Assembly (NCBI GenBank): GCA_038380795.1 | Contig: CM076260.1 | Location: 80,451,843 to 80,515,842 of the forward strand | DNA from: Pyrocephalus nanus | Lineage: Eukaryota > Chordata > Aves > Passeriformes > Tyrannidae | Direction of reading: 5' to 3' | Length of the DNA stretch: 64,000 nucleotides | Part shown: in pieces, positions 36,401 to 47,699 of the stretch | Numbering within the stretch: position 1 is the first letter of the stretch | Layout: every line of letters begins with the position of its first letter | Translations under genes and position numbers: made by a program | The notes under the pieces: model-generated | The model's input: the letters and a program-made list of their open reading frames with translations, nothing else | Databases searched by the model: none | What the model was told of the DNA's origin: nothing

Positions 36401-38481
36401 AAGTACACGACCAACATCTGTAGCCACTGCTGCCACTCCAAAAAGCCATCGCAGACTCTGATGTAGGTGCTGAGTGCTCACACTGGCTCCTCCATCATTG
36501 CTTATAGGTTCTATTGCAGTTGCCTACAGGAAAACTACAAGTTAATATTGAAGCTGATAAATAGTAATCACTCAGAAGTGAAGCCAGCAGTTAGCACATC
36601 AGAAACAAGAGAGTACAGGATCATAAGAAAAACAAGAAAAACAGTTCTGAATTATGCAGCCGTTTTAAACCCGCACACAAAAAAATAGTCCAGAAAACAT
36701 GATGCTGATTAAAGCCTTAGAAGAATAATGAAAAAAATGCAGAAAGGGTTGTTGAGGAAAAGGCTCTTTGCTGGGTACTCTGAAGTGACAATATAGTAAT
36801 ACAGTATAGAAAACATGTCCTACTAAGAGATGCTCGGAACTTTTCCCAAAACAGGACCGTGTAGAAGCCAACAACACAAAACCTTCCTTTCCCCATAAAG
36901 TACATACCCTGCCTGGAAGAGCAACTGCTTTAACCACTCTGGAGATCCCAAGGTCGTACAGACAGAGAACACTTCCCTCGGCTTCTTCCAACCCAACCAG
37001 GAGTCCAGTTCTCTTCTGCCACGAAAACTCCTTCACCACGCGAACGGTGGGAGGCTGCTCATTGACTCCGCTGAAACGATACGCAGAGAGCCGCTCTCCT
37101 GTCACAGAGTTCACCACCTCCAGCTGAGGACCACACGCCAGCCACGCCAGGCCACTTCTCCCTGTAGGACAGAAGAAAACTGACCAAACAAATCCCAGGT
37201 GGAAGGAAAAAACTGAAAAGTCACTGTCACTGCACCTCCCCTTCAACAAATGCACCAAAGAGAGAAAGACTGACTTACCTACTTCTGGACAATCAGTTAA
37301 AATCACCCATTGCAATCCTGGGGCACTACCTCTCACAATTAACAACCTCAGTGTTTTGCATTTGTGCTTGTCATTCCTGTGCTCAACAACACTGACTGGC
37401 TGGGATAAAGGTTACAATAGATTGACCTCCAGTCTTTATTTGGCTTGGGTTTGCTACAGACCACCACTACATGCACACAGGAACACAAGTTGTAAAGCAT
37501 ATTTCAATATGACCCATCTAAAACAATTCATTCCCAATTTATTAATTTTACTTCACACCTGACTACTCTGGGAAGGGACTGGGACATCAACAGCAAATTA
37601 TCTTCAAATGGGCACTGCATGCACAAATCTAAACTGCTGCAAGTGCTGATCACAGAAAGAATTCAACACCTGTTGCTTTCCTGAAGAACTTCAAGCTCAA
37701 AGGAAGGATTAGCTCCAGTACTGCACTTACAGGCAGGTAGCTAAGATTCTACCTGGTCTTAACAGAAGCTCAGACACCCAGAGACACATCCAGCTCGACT
37801 TTCAGGTTGCCTAGAAAGTCAACTACCTAATCTGCTTAGCTGCTTTCAGCAACTCTCACTGGGTCCTCATCTGCATCCTATTAAATACTTTGGAAATATG
37901 TGGGCAGTGATTAACAGAGCTGTCCTCTCCCTTCTGTCTTTTTACTCAGACTAGAGAAGAAAAAGCAGCATCTTCTGCCTCTGTAACATTGTAGAAGAAC
38001 TATTTCTGTATGGGATGTTATGACAGACAGAGCTTGAGCTGGTACAAAGAAATACAGCCCAAAACAAAACTACTGCTTTTTTCAAAACTGCCTTCTATTC
38101 CATTCAAAACTGAGGAGAATTCGTTGACTCAGTAAGGTCACGGTATAAATTATTTTAATAGCACAAGATTGGTGCAGGCTTTTGTAATTTCAGTACTTAA
38201 CTCTAATGACGGTTTAATATTAGCATTTCTAGCTGTTAAAATATCCTGGTTTTTCTATCAGAACCTGATGCATTTTAACAGAACCAACCTGGTGCTACAA
38301 CCCCATGCTTCAGGCAGTAACAACTTTAAACCAAGACCAAATTCAAAGGAAAATGCTCACCTCCAGAAATCTTCCCACACAGCACAGAATCTAGGGTGGT
38401 CTCAGCTTCCTTAAGTGCCTCAACAGTCACCTCTGGAAACTGCAGCAGACTGCTCGTTACCTGAGCTGTTAGGTCTCGCAT
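19087..38481 (-). CDS. C-terminally truncated AHCTF1/ELYS paralogue (copy A), frame intact
   Basis: Nucleoporin ELYS, N-terminal half. Coding exons (high to low): 38481-38361, 37161-36908, 36523-36343, 35546-35339, 34714-34598, 33936-33852, 32017-31867, 30768-30636, 30548-30367, 29902-29841, 29058-28930, 27647-27557, 27470-27381, 27219-27079, 26534-26439, 25965-25872, 25479-25356, 25247-25191, 24018-23872, 23399-23212, 23036-22892, 22794-22663, 21547-21400, 21315-21165, 20623-20428, and a candidate last exon 19116-19087. Every intron is GT-AG, phases join, and no stop interrupts 3453 nt (1150 residues). The start [10 protein letters not shown] matches human ELYS. Clear family blocks include [59 protein letters not shown] and [13 protein letters not shown]. 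These cover the beta-propeller and helical region that in the family contact the Nup107-160 complex. The AT-hook C-terminus is absent, and one exon equivalent to copy B 61440-61333 is deleted in frame. Some family residues are changed (for example Trp to Gly in the LSLxNM motif). It could be an expressed truncated paralogue or a young pseudogene. Confidence 0.8.
20655..20715. repeat. (AAAT)n microsatellite, copy A intron
   Basis: Tandem AAAT units, interrupted by a partial duplication of the adjacent CTATGAACA sequence. Copy B lacks the expansion at the matching site (about 60870). Confidence 0.85.
22270..22295 (-). other. Candidate 26-nt poison cassette exon, copy A intron 22
   Basis: Bounded on the minus strand by AG (after a T-rich stretch) and GTAAAA. 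The copy B counterpart at 62679-62654 has the same length and borders. Inserted after exon 22 (phase 0) it would give CCG AGA GCA GTC TAG, an immediate stop; copy B gives TGA at the same codon. No direct evidence shows that it is spliced. Confidence 0.3.
22576..23455. repeat. Near-identical block shared with 63012-63902
   Basis: Covers copy A exons 20-22 and the introns between. Reading the two copies side by side shows about one to two dozen substitutions plus a few small indels over about 880 bases, close to 98% identity, introns included. Sequence on both sides is clearly less similar. Confidence 0.85.
31235..31258. repeat. (TAAA)n microsatellite
   Basis: Short run of TAAA units in a copy A intron between the exons at 30768 and 31867. 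Confidence 0.7.
32769..32830. repeat. 21-base minisatellite, about 3 units
   Basis: Unit AATAATAAACAACATACAAAC repeated nearly perfectly about three times in a copy A intron. Because 21 is a multiple of three, the minus strand shows a repeating seven-residue open frame with no coding support. Confidence 0.85.
33414..33455. repeat. (AC)n microsatellite with short TA tail
   Basis: About 18 CA units followed by ATATAT, in the copy A intron between exons 6 and 7. Confidence 0.95.
34538..34561. repeat. Poly-A tract
   Basis: About 22 consecutive A residues in the copy A intron, just downstream (on the minus strand) of exon 5. No transposon was recognised next to it. Confidence 0.9.
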
Positions 38482-38487
38482 TCTTCA
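38482..38487 (-). other. 5' UTR part of first coding exon of copy A
   Basis: Only six bases precede the ATG before a strong acceptor (T-rich tract ending CAG at about 38488-38490 on the minus strand). The gene therefore needs at least one upstream non-coding exon at higher coordinates, which I could not place with certainty. Confidence 0.6.
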
Positions 38488-40129
38488 CTGGACAAAAAAA
38501 AAGAAAAAGGCAAAACCAGTCTCATGTCAGCCATAAATATTTTTGAGAGTGACCCAAGTTTCATCAGTATGCAGTGAAAAATCTCCTATACATCACCTCT
38601 ATTATGTATTAAAAAAACTTCTCAGTAGGAGGTATATTTTTCCAATTGGCCTCTCCCTTGATTTAATACTTTAAGACTTTATTTTTGTTGTCAATTGTCT
38701 TCTAGTAGATATCACGCATCATTCATGTCTTATTTACTTTTTATACTACTGATGTTTTTCAAGCAATACAGACTTTCATAACTCATCAATTACCTGTACT
38801 TTTCCATTACACTCAGGAGGTAAACATAACATAGCGCTTCAAAACACTCGGGTTTTTCTGTACTGAGATCCTCATATTCCTTATTGCTTCCCATTCTTCC
38901 TATTGCCTTTCCTTATCACTCCACAGTATCTGACAAAAATTTCTAGTCCTTCAGGGGGCATGCATAACGACCAGAAGGTTATTCTATACGACCTAACTTC
39001 ATTGCTGAGGGTAGGGAGAAAGGGAATCTCTTCCGGGGAGAAGAGCTCCCTTCCAGTTGGAGTGGTGTGGCTGCAGTCCGTTGGCTCAGGTTCCACAATG
39101 AAAATTTTCCATGCAAATCACTGTCTCTCTTTTGTACACTTTTGTTATTAATATTGTTCATGTTACTCAGGAACTTAATTTTCTTATCCCATTGCTGTTT
39201 CCAGTAAATTGTTCTTATCTCAACCTGTGATTTTTACCTTTTGTGTCTCCAATTCTTCTCTCCAGGACACCGTGGAAGAGGGGGGAGTGGTAGCGGTGTG
39301 TGGTTTTAGTGGGAATGTTAAACTGGAGAATACTATTCCTAAACCACAAAAGACAGTTTCACACCTCTGCAGGTGCCCCACAAGAGTTCATGTTTCAGTA
39401 TGTCAAGACAGATTTTTCTGTGGAAAAACTCAAGAGCTGAACTGACTTACAGGATTAAATAGGTGGCGAAATATGAGATATTCCATACATATGGAAATAC
39501 AAACTATTTTGAGTATCTATATTTTGCACATTGTCTGAGTTATAGAAAAGACCTCTGGAAGACAAGACAGATTCAATTATCTTGTTCAAACAGCACTGCT
39601 TTCTTCATACCATCTGAGATATTACACACAGGTCACCGTGCCTGCGTTGTGCTCCTGTATCTGCTGCCGGCGTGACAACAACGAGCACGGGAAGCACGGC
39701 AAGGGTAACTCAGGGTCCTGCACTAAGCACAAGTCAACATTTTAGGAATAATGTTGCTGATGGCAAAGCCACTATTGCAGGATGCTGCTGCAGCCAGGCC
39801 TGACCACTCTGCCAGCATTCCCTACTAGCACAGAGCAAGTTCCAAATGGGACAATTTATTTGCAGTAGTTTTGCTGGGTTTCCTTTCGGGTACTTGCCAT
39901 CAGTTCCAAGTGACAACTTCTGCACTGCATCCAGCGCCTCCAGAGAGTAAAGAGCCCCACAATTTCACCAACATTCTCACTTACTTTAACTGTGAGGATT
40001 TAATGGATATGTTTTAGGAGTGACCCCTAACACCAAAGACTAAGACAGGTACATCTAGCTGGGGAATAGCATCTCCAAAATGTTTCTGTGTGTGCCCATT
40101 GCCTTTGAGGCTGTCACTGGGCACCACTG
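38488..40129. other. Upstream flank of copy A, no gene seen
   Basis: No exon or conserved protein is recognisable. A slightly GC-richer pocket with several CpGs lies near 39640-39710 (GCCGGCGTGACAACAACGAG), but it is too short to call a promoter. Confidence 0.5.
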
Positions 40130-40800
40130 GAATGTTCCTGGTTCCATCTGCTTTACACCCTGCCTTCAGGTATTGAAATGAATTGATGAGATCCCTCCTG
40201 AGCCTTCTTTTCTCCAGGCTGAGTGGTTCCAGCCTCTCCTCAGAGAAGAGGTGCTCCAATCCCCTCTAACCACCTCTGTGACCCTTTGCTGCACTCTTTC
40301 CACTACCTTCATCTCTCTCTTACACTGGGGAGCCCACACCTGGACACAGCATTCCAACCGCGGCCTCACCAGTGCTGGACTAGAGGAAGGATCACCTCCC
40401 TCCACCTCCTGGAAACGCTCCTCCAGCTCAGGAGACCATCAGCCCTCTTTACTGCAGGGACAGCAAAGTGCTGGCTCACCATCACTGAGTGGCCACCTGG
40501 ACTCCCACAGCCTTTTCTGACAAGCTCTTTCCAACTGGGCAGCCCCCAGCACATACTGGTGCCTGGAGTTGTTCCTCACCTGGTGCAGGACTTTGCGCTT
40601 CCCCTTGTTGAACTGCAGGAGGTTCCTGTCAGCCCATTTCTCCAGCCTGACAGAGTCCCTCTGGGTGCCAGCAAGACCCACTGGTCTATCACCACTCTTC
40701 CTAGTTTTGTATCATCAGCCAGCTTGCTGAGAGCACACTCTGCCCCATTGTCCAGATCATTAATGAAAACAATGAACAGTGACCACCACCAACCTGCCCC
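40130..40800 (-). mobile_element. CR1 LINE fragment, antisense, ORF2 C-terminal part
   Basis: The reverse strand encodes broken CR1 reverse-transcriptase segments: a WADRNLLQFNKGK-like block, a HQYVLGAAQLE block and an [16 protein letters not shown] block. Frameshifts separate them. The plus strand shows the usual antisense CR1 wording ('CACTGGGGAGCCCACACCTGG', 'ATTAATGAAAACAATGAACAG'). The plus-strand open frame at 40223-40927 is an antisense artefact. Confidence 0.9.
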
Positions 40801-41289
40801 AAAATTGTCTATCAGAGTTCTACAGTCAGCTGTTTTTCACTCAGGTGCAGTGTACAGATTCTTTTGCAGAGTTTGCACAGGTGCTCCACAAGCTCTCCAA
40901 GAAGCAGAAACATACAGCAGAGGATGAGGAGAAAGGAATTTAGCACTCTATCCCAATAGCCCCAACAGCTAAGATACTGCATCTGATGCAAACCAAAGAT
41001 TTTATTTTCCTTTAAATAAGAAAATAAGCGTATCCAGATAGATTTGGAATATCTAATTCCCAAACAGGATTTTACAACCAGCAATCTGACAAACTCAACT
41101 GCAGAAACCATTTGCATCCCATCCAACAGGCCCTGCTGTTTGGTGACTCTCTCTTATCAATTTGAGGATTCCATTCTCTCATTCACACAAGTAAAACAAT
41201 GTCACACCACCAAAGGCCTCTCACCACTCTTTCTCTAGAACTATACCCAACACCTTACTAGCCAGAAGACACTGAATTAACAGAAGCCT

Positions 41290-41730
41290 GATCGTGCTAA
41301 TTGCACTGACTTGAAAAAGCCAACTCAGACATATCGACCAGGAAGGAGAGCTGAGGCAGCACGTGAATGAGGAGCTGTCCTCCGCAGCACAGGATCCAGA
41401 GCTGTGCCCAAACACTGGGACAGCTGCCAGCCAAGGCTGACACCGTCACCCAGACCGACCGGCCCCGCAAAGGCACCTGAACGGCCACGCTTGGCCCTAC
41501 ACCCACACCGAGTGCAACAGTTTAAGCCAGCAACTTTGCTGCATGATGCTTTGCTTCATGCAAAGAGAATCCCACAAATCTCACTGGATTCCTGTGAAGC
41601 TGTGCCCTCCCCATTACACCCATCCCTGGTCCTGCAATCGCCGCTCCGCGCACAGAGAGCATTTCCCGCCTCCTCCATTTGGCAGTTCCCAACAGTTCAC
41701 AGAGAGCAGCCGGGAGGACAGCAGTGTAGG
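41290..41730 (-). promoter_or_regulatory. GC-richer patch, possible decayed promoter for copy A
   Basis: Contrasts with the surrounding AT-rich DNA and contains clustered CpGs, notably CGCCGCTCCGCGCACAGAG near 41639 and TTTCCCGCC near 41664 (an E2F-like site). It lies about 3 kb upstream of the first coding exon of copy A, on the right side to supply the missing 5' UTR exon. No splice donor or start site can be confirmed. Confidence 0.3.
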
Positions 41731-41935
41731 CGGCTCCTTCAGTGAAGGTGTGCATTGAAAGCCTTATTAATCAAATCATCAGATTTGATAACTCCCAGAG
41801 CAGCAAATTATGCACTGCTTGCCTCTGACACACCACGGCCTCCTGCTGAAGTGCTTCGACCTGGCTGAACGACCGCCATGTTTTTGTCATGCACTCGAAT
41901 GGTGCATGCTCTGCCTCACTACTTTCAGAAACAGA

Positions 41936-41936
<1 letters not shown>

Positions 41937-41966
<30 letters not shown>
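41937..41966. repeat. (TA)n microsatellite
   Basis: Alternating TA with one G interruption. Confidence 0.95.
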
Positions 41967-41988
41967 ACCTGCATAAGGGTACCTGCAA

Positions 41989-42391
41989 TGTGAGAGCATA
42001 CACTACATTATGGTGTTCAGATCATAGGAGGGCCCCAGTGGCAGCAGCAGGTGGGAATTGCTGCAAATTAGGCCGAAGCAGCAGTTAACAGAACTTACAT
42101 AACGATGAGTGGAAGGTTGGGAGCTCGGTAACAAGTCAAACCGGCCCAACACAGCTTGTTCAGAAACACGTTGCACAGCTTACATAACCAGGGCTAACAA
42201 CTTCACATGTAATTAACACTTTTCCAATTAATACGCATATCCCTGGTTAATAAATATGTGTATCACCTTGAGCCAGGCATGCACCTCAGGCAGAGTTTTC
42301 GCCCCTGTGTGTCCAGCTCTGCAACAAGGTAATGTCTACTTCTTAATACTACACGGGTTTTAAGGAGTTTTATTCTTGAATTTTGGTGACA
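41989..42391 (+). mobile_element. LTR-like sequence of an avian endogenous retroelement
   Basis: The 3' half has the layout of an avian ERV LTR: TTAATAAATATGTGTATCACC, GAGCCAGGCATG, a CGCCCCTGTGTGTCC block, GCAACAAGGTAATGTCT, then TTTATTCTTGAATTTTGGTGACA. The last block looks like an LTR end running into a degraded primer-binding region. No internal gag, pol or env is recognisable downstream, so it is a solo or strongly truncated copy. The 5' end is a guess. Confidence 0.45.
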
Positions 42392-42584
42392 GGACCACAG
42401 GTCATTGTGTGAGTGTCAGTAACCAAAGTCAGGTCACAGGGGACAGAGGCCCATCCGTTTGTGCAGTGTCTGCAAGTGGGGCAGCGAGGGTCTCAGTGCC
42501 AGGAGTTGGGCTGGAGACCACAAGGATGGGTCACATGTATCCAAGCTGCCAGCCAGGGAAGGGGGGGTGCATTTTCCCCTTGCT

Positions 42585-42645
42585 GTATCACAGAATCAAC
42601 AAGGGTGGAAAAGATCCCTGAGGTCTTCTACTGAGTCCATTGAAA
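42585..42645 (-). mobile_element. Short CR1 3'-end remnant, antisense
   Basis: 'CACAGAATCAACAAGGGTGGAAAAGA' followed by 'TGAGTCCA' matches the antisense wording of the CR1 3' tail. Only about 60 bases are recognisable. Confidence 0.55.
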
Positions 42646-45600
42646 ATACTAGCAGACTTCAGGGTGGGCTAGCCAGTGAGTAGGAGGAAAAAACAGGAAA
42701 AACCAGTCTCTGGGAAGATTGTTTCAGGCAGAGGGGAGGGATGCAGCCAAGGGTGGGGGCACAGCCAATTGCTGGGCTTGAAGCTGTGCTGAGCTCTCAG
42801 AGTCTCTGTAAATGCAGGTGTGTGTGGGAACCTACAGGCAAGGGAGGGGGATTTTGGTGAGTTGCCCCAGTGCTAGATGGGAGGTGTCAAAGGCACAGCC
42901 CTCCCTCTAGGAACCTACATAGCCAGACATGTTGTTGCCATGCACATGCATGGTGCGTGCTCAGCCTCACTACTGGCCAAACCTGCCAAGAGGAAAGCAG
43001 CAGCCACGTCCCTGGGACTAGGACAGAAACACCTCCAAGGTATGGAGTGCACCTTGGCAGGCTCCTGTGACCAGGAAAGAAGATGCCCTGGGTCAGCAGA
43101 TTTGTAACATCCTGTCACTACTTGGGCAGGCACTGACATCAAATGTTAACCTTCACAATAGTAAATTCATTAACTTTAAAAAAACACCAAAACCCAACCT
43201 GTTCTGTACCAGCTTAAAGGTTGAGAATTAAAAGTAAAAATAAAGATCCAGGACATGATTTTTTTTATTCCCTCTATCCAAGACCTGTCTTAAAAAGGAG
43301 TAACTCAAATAGGGCTATGCATTTCCATGTTGATATGCAAAGCGAGATGGGAAGGAGTGAGTTTTCACTGTTGTGTTTATCAAGGGACACACAATGGATG
43401 ATGTCAAAGAAAAACAGCAACATGTTCACAAATTGTATCCTTAAATTATTTTGCGGGCACAGAGCTGGGGAGGCTGGTTAGGGAAAACAAAGTGCTCTTT
43501 CTTGAGGGAAGCAACACAGGAGTAATTCACAAACAGCCATCGGTCACCAGGGTGGTATTATTGTAGACAGATGCACTACTGCACAGGAGTGAAGCTTTCT
43601 GCTTACAGCAGTGCTATAATCCACTGGACTATAAGCACAGCAGGATAGTGATGGAGTGGGAGCACCCAGCAGCTACAAAAGCTGTACTAAGACTGAAGAA
43701 AAGACTTCTAGTGCATAGAGAGGTATGGCACAATAAAGCTTCTGTCCTGTTCAAAGCTAGACAGAAGAAAGCATCAACTTTCTTTACTGAGGTGCTAGAA
43801 AGACTTTCTCATTAATACCCTGTGCAAGAGTGAAGTTAGGAAGCATAAAGAATATTAAAGGTCAGTGTTTGAACAGTTGTTTTAAAAGAGATTACTACAA
43901 CCTGACATTTTTGCTTCTAATGCTAGGGGTCAGTTAATTACACCCTTAACAGACTGTTTTAGGGTTTATTTGTAAATCTAGCTTTAATATATCAACTTCT
44001 AATTCAACACTATTTTATAGGATCCACAATGGCTTTACTCTAAGTTGCTCCATATACTCAGTTTTTAATTTTTCCCAATTTGAAATTAACTGAGTCTTTT
44101 ATAGTACAACCTGAAAAATTCTTGGAAATAAACGATGCTTTGTGCTACTCCCACGAGGTATTGCTTGATCTTTTCCTGATGTCAGGTGACTTTGAACAGC
44201 TCTTTACACACAACAGGCACCAGGCCACTGCTTGCACCATAACCAATCATCAGATAGCTCTTCTCTGGGTTGGTCTGACTGTACACCAGCAGAGCAGCAT
44301 TATAACCTGACCACGTGTTCTCCAGCACTCCATGCCCAAAACCACATAATACCCCTCTCTAAAAAAAAAAAAACAACCACCAAGTGCACCCTCTTCATAG
44401 ATGTGCAAGCACTGCTGTCCAGTTAAGTGTCCCCACTAAGAGTTTAAATTAGCAATCAAGATTTGCAAACACGCTTGAAAGTAGCAGAGTTGCAGGATGT
44501 CAGAAATGTAGATAACATCTAGGTAACACTTCAAACCAGTTAACAGGTAGACACCAGACATTTGTATTACATTTACATGAATGTTAATAAGGAGATGTTA
44601 AAAAACCTGATCAGTCTACAACAGTATATTAGCTAAAACTGACTTTAGGTGGTTCTTTGAGTAAAATCTTACCTGGCCTGTGTAACTGCTGGATCCTGCT
44701 GAGATGAACGTGCCATTCCTGTCCTTGAGGAAAGACCCCAATAGTCAGAAGCCCCCCCAGGTCAGATCAAAAGTAAAGATTTTCCTGTGCCCTGGATTCC
44801 TGAGGTCGTGTGTGCTTGTGCTTTTCATTTTTACAGAAGTCACACACCTACTTCCCGCATCCTGCTGTTATTAAAATCCCAATCATAGGATCAAAATACA
44901 AGCCATCAGTTATTCATTAATAATTCATGTTTTAGCCTGGATTTAAACCAAGTTCCACAGAATGCACAGCACGTCAATGACTGCTGTGGGATAAACCTGC
45001 TCTAGAACCATCACAGCCAAGGAGTAGCTGACCTGAATGAATGGACACAACATTCAGCAAGTAAAGCAAACCACTACACCACAACTTGCATTTTTGCCCC
45101 TTCCTCACACATACTGGTCATCCACACAGCCCAGTGCATTGGAAAATGCATTTTATTTTAGGACAGCTTTAATTCAAAGGGAACCACAGTACATTGATCT
45201 CCAAGGATATCAAAGAGACTCATTATCTTGACTAGTTTGGTGAAAAAAGCATTCCTAGAATGGTAAACCAGAAGTTTTGCACAGAAGACAAAAGTACAAA
45301 CAAAAGAAGAAACAAACGCTACCCTATTACCTAAAATTCTGTTATTTTAGTATTTTCAGATTGGCCTAGTCTAATCAGTTACAAGCACTGCTTAACTACT
45401 TGAGAATTTATGGAATGGTTTCTGCTTGTACCTTCTCTTTTCCCAAGAGAAATCAACAACTATTAGTTATTTATGATTAGTTACATGGGAAGTAATTACA
45501 TGGGAAGTGATGAAATTGCAGCAAATAAAAAAGTATTGTGCAAACAACCCTGAGAGTAGTCTTCCATGAGAGGAAGTTCTGATAATTAGTTATCTGTGCC

Positions 45601-46650
45601 CTTATTTGCACACTGGGCATGTGCAAATATTAAGGCAAATAAACAAAGTCGATGTGAATCAATGAGCACTTTAAGCACCAAGTGGCTATCAAAAGTAAAA
45701 TAGATTCACTTTAACTCTCCTTTGTGTTATAACTTGGAATGAATACTTTATCAGACTTCTAAACATCTGAAGAAAAAAGGTCTTAATAATATTTGTGGTA
45801 GCTCTCTGAGGCAATACAGGGAGTCATTTCCACTGAAACATTTCTTTTCTTGATAAAATACCTTCTAACAACAGCCCTTAATATTTTTCATTCTCCCTCC
45901 ATAATATCTCCTACTGTGTGTTTCCTGGAAATAAAATCTGCCATTACACCTAATTTTATTCTTTCTGAGAGGTGGGATTCTGCTATCCCAAGGCCGTAAA
46001 CGTTCCATTGGAATTTTCTCGTGTTACAGCCCCAAAGGAACAGATGCACAATTTGGCTTCAGCTTTTAGCCATCTGACATTGGATCAAAGGAGATGCATC
46101 AAAACATGAGGAATTCTAGCACCCTTCAAGCAATTGCTTACCTATGAAAAACAATGTTGTATTTAGTGATGAGCTGTATCAAGTAGCTTCCATGAAATTC
46201 TCATTGTTTGCAAGAAAACTGCCACTCTGTGCCCTTACAGCCCTCTGCATGCATCCACCACAGTGCATCAACCTCTTTCTTTCACAGGCCCCTCACACCC
46301 TCCTCTGGCACTACAAATATCACCTTCCTCTCAGGTACACAGGCAAACATCTGCAAATCATCCTTTCCACTCATCCTACACATACTCGTAGCAAGCCTAC
46401 ACAAAAAGCACCCACATAAAATGTTCTCTCCACTTCATTAGAAACCGATCTTTGAGTTGCCATCTTAACACTGTTAGCTAGCTTTTCCCTTTCTCAGGCT
46501 CGTAACAGAAATTCAGTGTCTGTTTTTGCTTCCATTTCCTCCTATGTCCTTCAAATTTCTGAACTCTCATTCCTTGTTACACATTATCCTCACACTCCTT
46601 TTTAAACCGCTCCTTGGGGAAACTGGTGAGCACTGGAGAACAATGAATCA
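42646..46650. other. Intergenic DNA, no gene seen
   Basis: Mostly AT-rich, with no exon-like structure, RNA gene or well-preserved repeat that I can identify. No SCCPDH 3' sequence was found here, although it would be expected to the left of copy B if the duplication had been a simple tandem one. Confidence 0.5.
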
Positions 46651-46654
46651 AACC

Positions 46655-46755
46655 CAAATTGCAAAAACAAAACAAAAAACCAAAACAAACCCACAAACAA
46701 ACAAAAAATAACACACACACACAAAAAGGAAAAGCATGGAAAAAAAGGAAACATT
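46655..46755. repeat. A-rich low-complexity tract
   Basis: Runs of AAAAC, ACAAAC, a short (AC)n stretch and AAAAGG. Confidence 0.85.
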
Positions 46756-47699
46756 TTTAACATATAATTAACATTCCTTCAAACTAAAAAATTAGTAGAA
46801 AATTACAAACTTTTAGGAAGTTATTACATCTAATGCCAATTGTCTTTTATTGCTATTGCTTGCTTTCTTCCTAAGCACAGCCAAATGAGAATTCAGCTGA
46901 TGCAAATGAAGAGGCTAAACATTATTAGCTAATATTGTTTTCATTTGTTCTAATTGATTTTCATACAAAAAAATATACATATATGTAAGTATACATGACA
47001 GAAACATGTTAAAACCCTTTTAAGTAATCTTCACTAGGATTTTATCAGAAAATTCCATTTGAGAGAAACTGGAGTACTTTATAAATACTCTTGTGTACTA
47101 CACAAAACATAATCTGATTTGCCATCTATATTCTCTTCCAGTTTTGAAAGTTTGACCTTTCACCTCATTTTCTGAGCTATTCACTGCATTTCTGTACAAT
47201 GCAGATACAAAAAAAATATTGCTAGAACTTCCCTCCCTTCTCCTCTGACTGTATTTATACTGTCATTCAAGTACAGGATACTCAGAGAAAATAATTACTA
47301 ACCTGACTAAAAGGTCTCATCCAAACTGCCACTTTCACACTTGAAACATCTGACATTTTTTAAAAGTTTTCATTCAGTCACGAATTCTCCCCCAAGGAGA
47401 AAAATACCCTAGTGTATGCAACTGCTTCTCTAGAATGACCTGTTCTGATAGAAAAATCATGGCCTCAGAACAATCTTCTTTTACAAGCCTAGTCTATTAT
47501 TAATACATTCACTCACTATGTACAAGTTAGTTAATAAATAAATTATGTCTTAGAGTAACTGTAGTAGTTTTTACTAATTGAAAAGTTTAATATCAGGTTC
47601 CACCATTCTGTAGTCTTCAAAGTTGCATCCATATATAAATTAACATACAGAAAAATAATCCATTGTCTAAAAGACTGCACATCAAAATAGTACTTCCAT

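Noticed and set aside
36665..37345. 226-residue open frame taken as one coding block
   Set aside because: Only 36908-37161 is an AHCTF1 exon. The remainder is flanking intron in the same frame, beyond clear splice signals.
19087..38487. Copy A as a false haplotype duplication in the assembly
   Set aside because: Outside the converted block the copies differ by about 15% or more, with several large deletions and a separate scar with SCCPDH. This is far beyond allelic differences. Misordering of contigs is not excluded and is noted as a finding.
40223..40927. 234-residue open frame on the + strand
   Set aside because: It is antisense to a broken CR1 element and has no protein-like conservation.
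41989..46650. Retroviral internal genes downstream of the LTR-like sequence
   Set aside because: No gag, pro, pol or env-like frames were recognised on either strand, so only an LTR-like segment is called.
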